This document shows, in pieces, positions 62,486 to 64,000 of a stretch of DNA of 64,000 nt. Position 1 is the stretch's first letter, and each line of letters opens with the position of its first letter. The stretch is from Streptomyces morookaense (GTDB lineage: Bacteria > Actinomycetota > Actinomycetes > Streptomycetales > Streptomycetaceae). Where the stretch lies: contig NZ_JABBXF010000035.1 in assembly GCF_013030945.1 (NCBI RefSeq), positions 62,001 through 126,000 on the forward strand, given 5' to 3'. The notes beneath the pieces are model-generated. The model searched no databases and had not been told where the DNA came from. It saw only the letters and a list, made by a program, of their open reading frames with translations. The position numbers and the translations under genes are program-made.

Positions 62486-64000
62486 TCACTGCTCGCGGGC
62501 GCCCTCGTACATCTCCTCGATGAGGTTCTTGTACGCGCGCTCGACGACCGGCCGCTTCAGTTTCAGGCTCGGCGTGAGCTCGCCGTGCTCGACGTCCAGG
62601 TCCCGCGGCAGCAGCCGGAACTTCTTGATCGTCTGCCAGCGCTGGAGCCCCTCGTTGAGGCGGCGCACATAGCTGTCGACGAGCTCCTCGGTCTCCTTGG
62701 CGGCGACCACCTCCGCGTAGGGGCGGCCGTCGAGGCCGTGTTCCTTGGCCCAGCCCAGGATGGCGGGCTCGTCGAGGGCGATGAGGGCGGTGCAGTAGTT
62801 CCGGTCGGCGCCGTGGACGAGGATGTTGGAGACGAACGGGCACACCGCCTTGAACCGGCCCTCGATCTCGGCGGGCGCGATGTACTTGCCGCCCGAGGTT
62901 TTGATCAGGTCCTTCTTGCGGTCGGTGATCCGCAGGTAGCCGTCCGGGGAGAGCTCGCCGATGTCGCCGGTGTGGAACCAGCCGTCCGGCTCCAGGACTT
63001 CGGCCGTCCGCTCGGGCTGCCCGTGGTAGGCCTCCATCACGCCGGGGCTGCGGAGCAGGATCTCCCCGTCGTCGGCGATACGGACCTCGGTGCCGGGCAG
63101 CGGCTTGCCGACGGTGCCGGTGCGGTAGGCCTCGCCGGGGTTGACGAAGCTGGCGGCGCTGGTCTCGGTGAGGCCGTAGCCCTCCAGGATGTGGATACCG
63201 GCGCCGGCGAAGAAGTAGCCGATGTCGGGGGCGAGGGCGGAGGCGCCGGAGATGCAGGCGCGCAGCCGGCCGCCGAAGGCCGCGCGGATCTTGGTGTAGA
63301 CGAGGGCGTCGGCGATCCGGTGCCGGGCGGCGAGGCCGAAGGGCACGGCCTTGCTGCCGGTGCGGCGGAAGTTGTCCTGCTGCACCTTGGCGTACTCGCG
63401 GGCGGTGTCCGCGGCCCAGCGGAAGATCTTGTACTGGGCGCCGCCGCCCGCGCGGGCCTTGGCGGCGACGCCGTTGTAGACCTTCTCGAAGATGCGCGGC
63501 ACGGCTGCCATGTAGGTGGGCCGGACGACGGGCAGGTTCTCGATGATCTTGTCGACGCGGCCGTCGACGGCGGTGACGTGCCCGACGCTGATCTGGCCGG
63601 TGGTGAGCACCTTGCCGAAGACGTGTGCGAGCGGGAGCCACAGGTACTGCACGTCGTCGGGGTGCACCAGCTGGGTGGCCTCGATGGCGCGGGACATATA
63701 GGACCAGGCGTCGTGCCGCAGCCGTACGCCCTTGGGGCGGCCGGTGGTGCCGGAGGTGTAGATCAGGGTGGCGAGCTGCTCGGGGCGCAGCGCGGCGATC
63801 CGGTCGGTGACGGCGTCGGGGTGGGCCTTGAGGTACTCGGCGCCGCGGCGCTCCAGTTCGGCGAGGGTGAGGACCCAGTCCTCGGGGTCGTCCTCGTCGG
63901 CCGTGACCTCGGTGTCGTCGATCACCACGACATGGGCGAGCGCGGGGAGTTCGGCGCGGTGCCGGCGGGCCTTGGCGAGCTGGGCGGCGTCCTCGGCGAC
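62486..64000 (-). CDS. AMP-dependent long-chain acyl-CoA ligase, 5' partial
   Basis: The frame is open to the window edge, so the N-terminal part lies outside. The visible 504 residues contain the ATP motif YTSGTTGRPKGV, the motif YGLTETSAA, GWFHTGDIGELSPDGYL, and the C-terminal catalytic loop DLIKTSGGKYIAP with its Lys. Members activate long-chain fatty acids with ATP and CoA (FadD15-like). It lies 36 bases before hemW on the same strand. Confidence 0.92.
   Translation of the reverse strand, partial: VAEDAAQLAKARRHRAELPALAHVVVIDDTEVTADEDDPEDWVLTLAELERRGAEYLKAHPDAVTDRIAALRPEQLATLIYTSGTTGRPKGVRLRHDAWSYMSRAIEATQLVHPDDVQYLWLPLAHVFGKVLTTGQISVGHVTAVDGRVDKIIENLPVVRPTYMAAVPRIFEKVYNGVAAKARAGGGAQYKIFRWAADTAREYAKVQQDNFRRTGSKAVPFGLAARHRIADALVYTKIRAAFGGRLRACISGASALAPDIGYFFAGAGIHILEGYGLTETSAASFVNPGEAYRTGTVGKPLPGTEVRIADDGEILLRSPGVMEAYHGQPERTAEVLEPDGWFHTGDIGELSPDGYLRITDRKKDLIKTSGGKYIAPAEIEGRFKAVCPFVSNILVHGADRNYCTALIALDEPAILGWAKEHGLDGRPYAEVVAAKETEELVDSYVRRLNEGLQRWQTIKKFRLLPRDLDVEHGELTPSLKLKRPVVERAYKNLIEEMYEGAREQ

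Overview
The window is high-GC (roughly 70% or more) actinobacterial chromosome. Codon use, third-position GC bias, GTG/TTG starts, rare TTA codons, mycothiol-linked metabolism, SARP regulators and gene content all point to Streptomyces or a close relative. I see no phage, transposase, integrase, rRNA, tRNA or CRISPR array. Coding density is high and about 58 protein genes can be supported.

Layout. 1-8.9 kb: the end of a SanA/YdcF-type protein, a secreted trypsin-like protease, an SDR, a small membrane protein, a KimA-like APC permease, a wall-type GT2 glycosyltransferase and an ArsR-like regulator. 9.2-13.5 kb: pyruvate phosphate dikinase (ppdK) and dusB. 13.5-19.7 kb: an XRE/MmyB regulator divergent from an MFS exporter, an aldo/keto reductase behind a perfect 23-bp-arm palindrome, a TetR regulator and a two-component system. 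19.9-21.9 kb: a Uma2 nuclease-like gene and glyS. 22.0-25.3 kb: the zinc-uptake operon znuACB under two Zur-box-like sites, followed by zur.

From 25.3 to 59.5 kb the minus strand carries, in order from hrcA downwards, hrcA-dnaJ, nitronate monooxygenase, rsmE, HIT, rnz, phoH-ybeY-corC, a cytidine-deaminase-like gene, era, recO and uppS. This is a translation/ribosome/heat-shock backbone that is contiguous or nearly so in many Gram-positive bacteria. Here it is split by three accessory blocks. Block one (42.3-55.3 kb) has a lipoprotein, a GT2-GT39-copper-radical-oxidase glycan cluster, a VOC protein, a mannose-type lectin, two divergent SARP regulators and a LuxR regulator. Block two (36.2-40.8 kb) has a PfkB kinase, a GH4 enzyme, a secreted HAD phosphatase and a mycothiol-type dehydrogenase. 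Block three (27.0-31.8 kb) has a small secreted protein, a TerB-like protein, leuA with a leader peptide, and an M4 protease with a probable emfourin inhibitor. The end (59.5-64 kb) has an MBL hydrolase, a DUF3097 protein, hemW and the 3' part of an acyl-CoA ligase.

Regulatory highlights read from sequence: a CIRCE site upstream of hrcA, Zur-box-like sites over a probably leaderless znuA, a Leu-codon leader peptide before leuA, a palindromic operator covering the aldo/keto reductase promoter, and TTA (bldA-type) codons in five genes including a large SARP regulator and the copper-radical oxidase. A dispersed palindromic repeat (core CCCCGTAAGGGG plus arms around GGGGAACTGCGCGACCAGCC) occurs mainly between convergent genes and supplies the stop codon of four genes.
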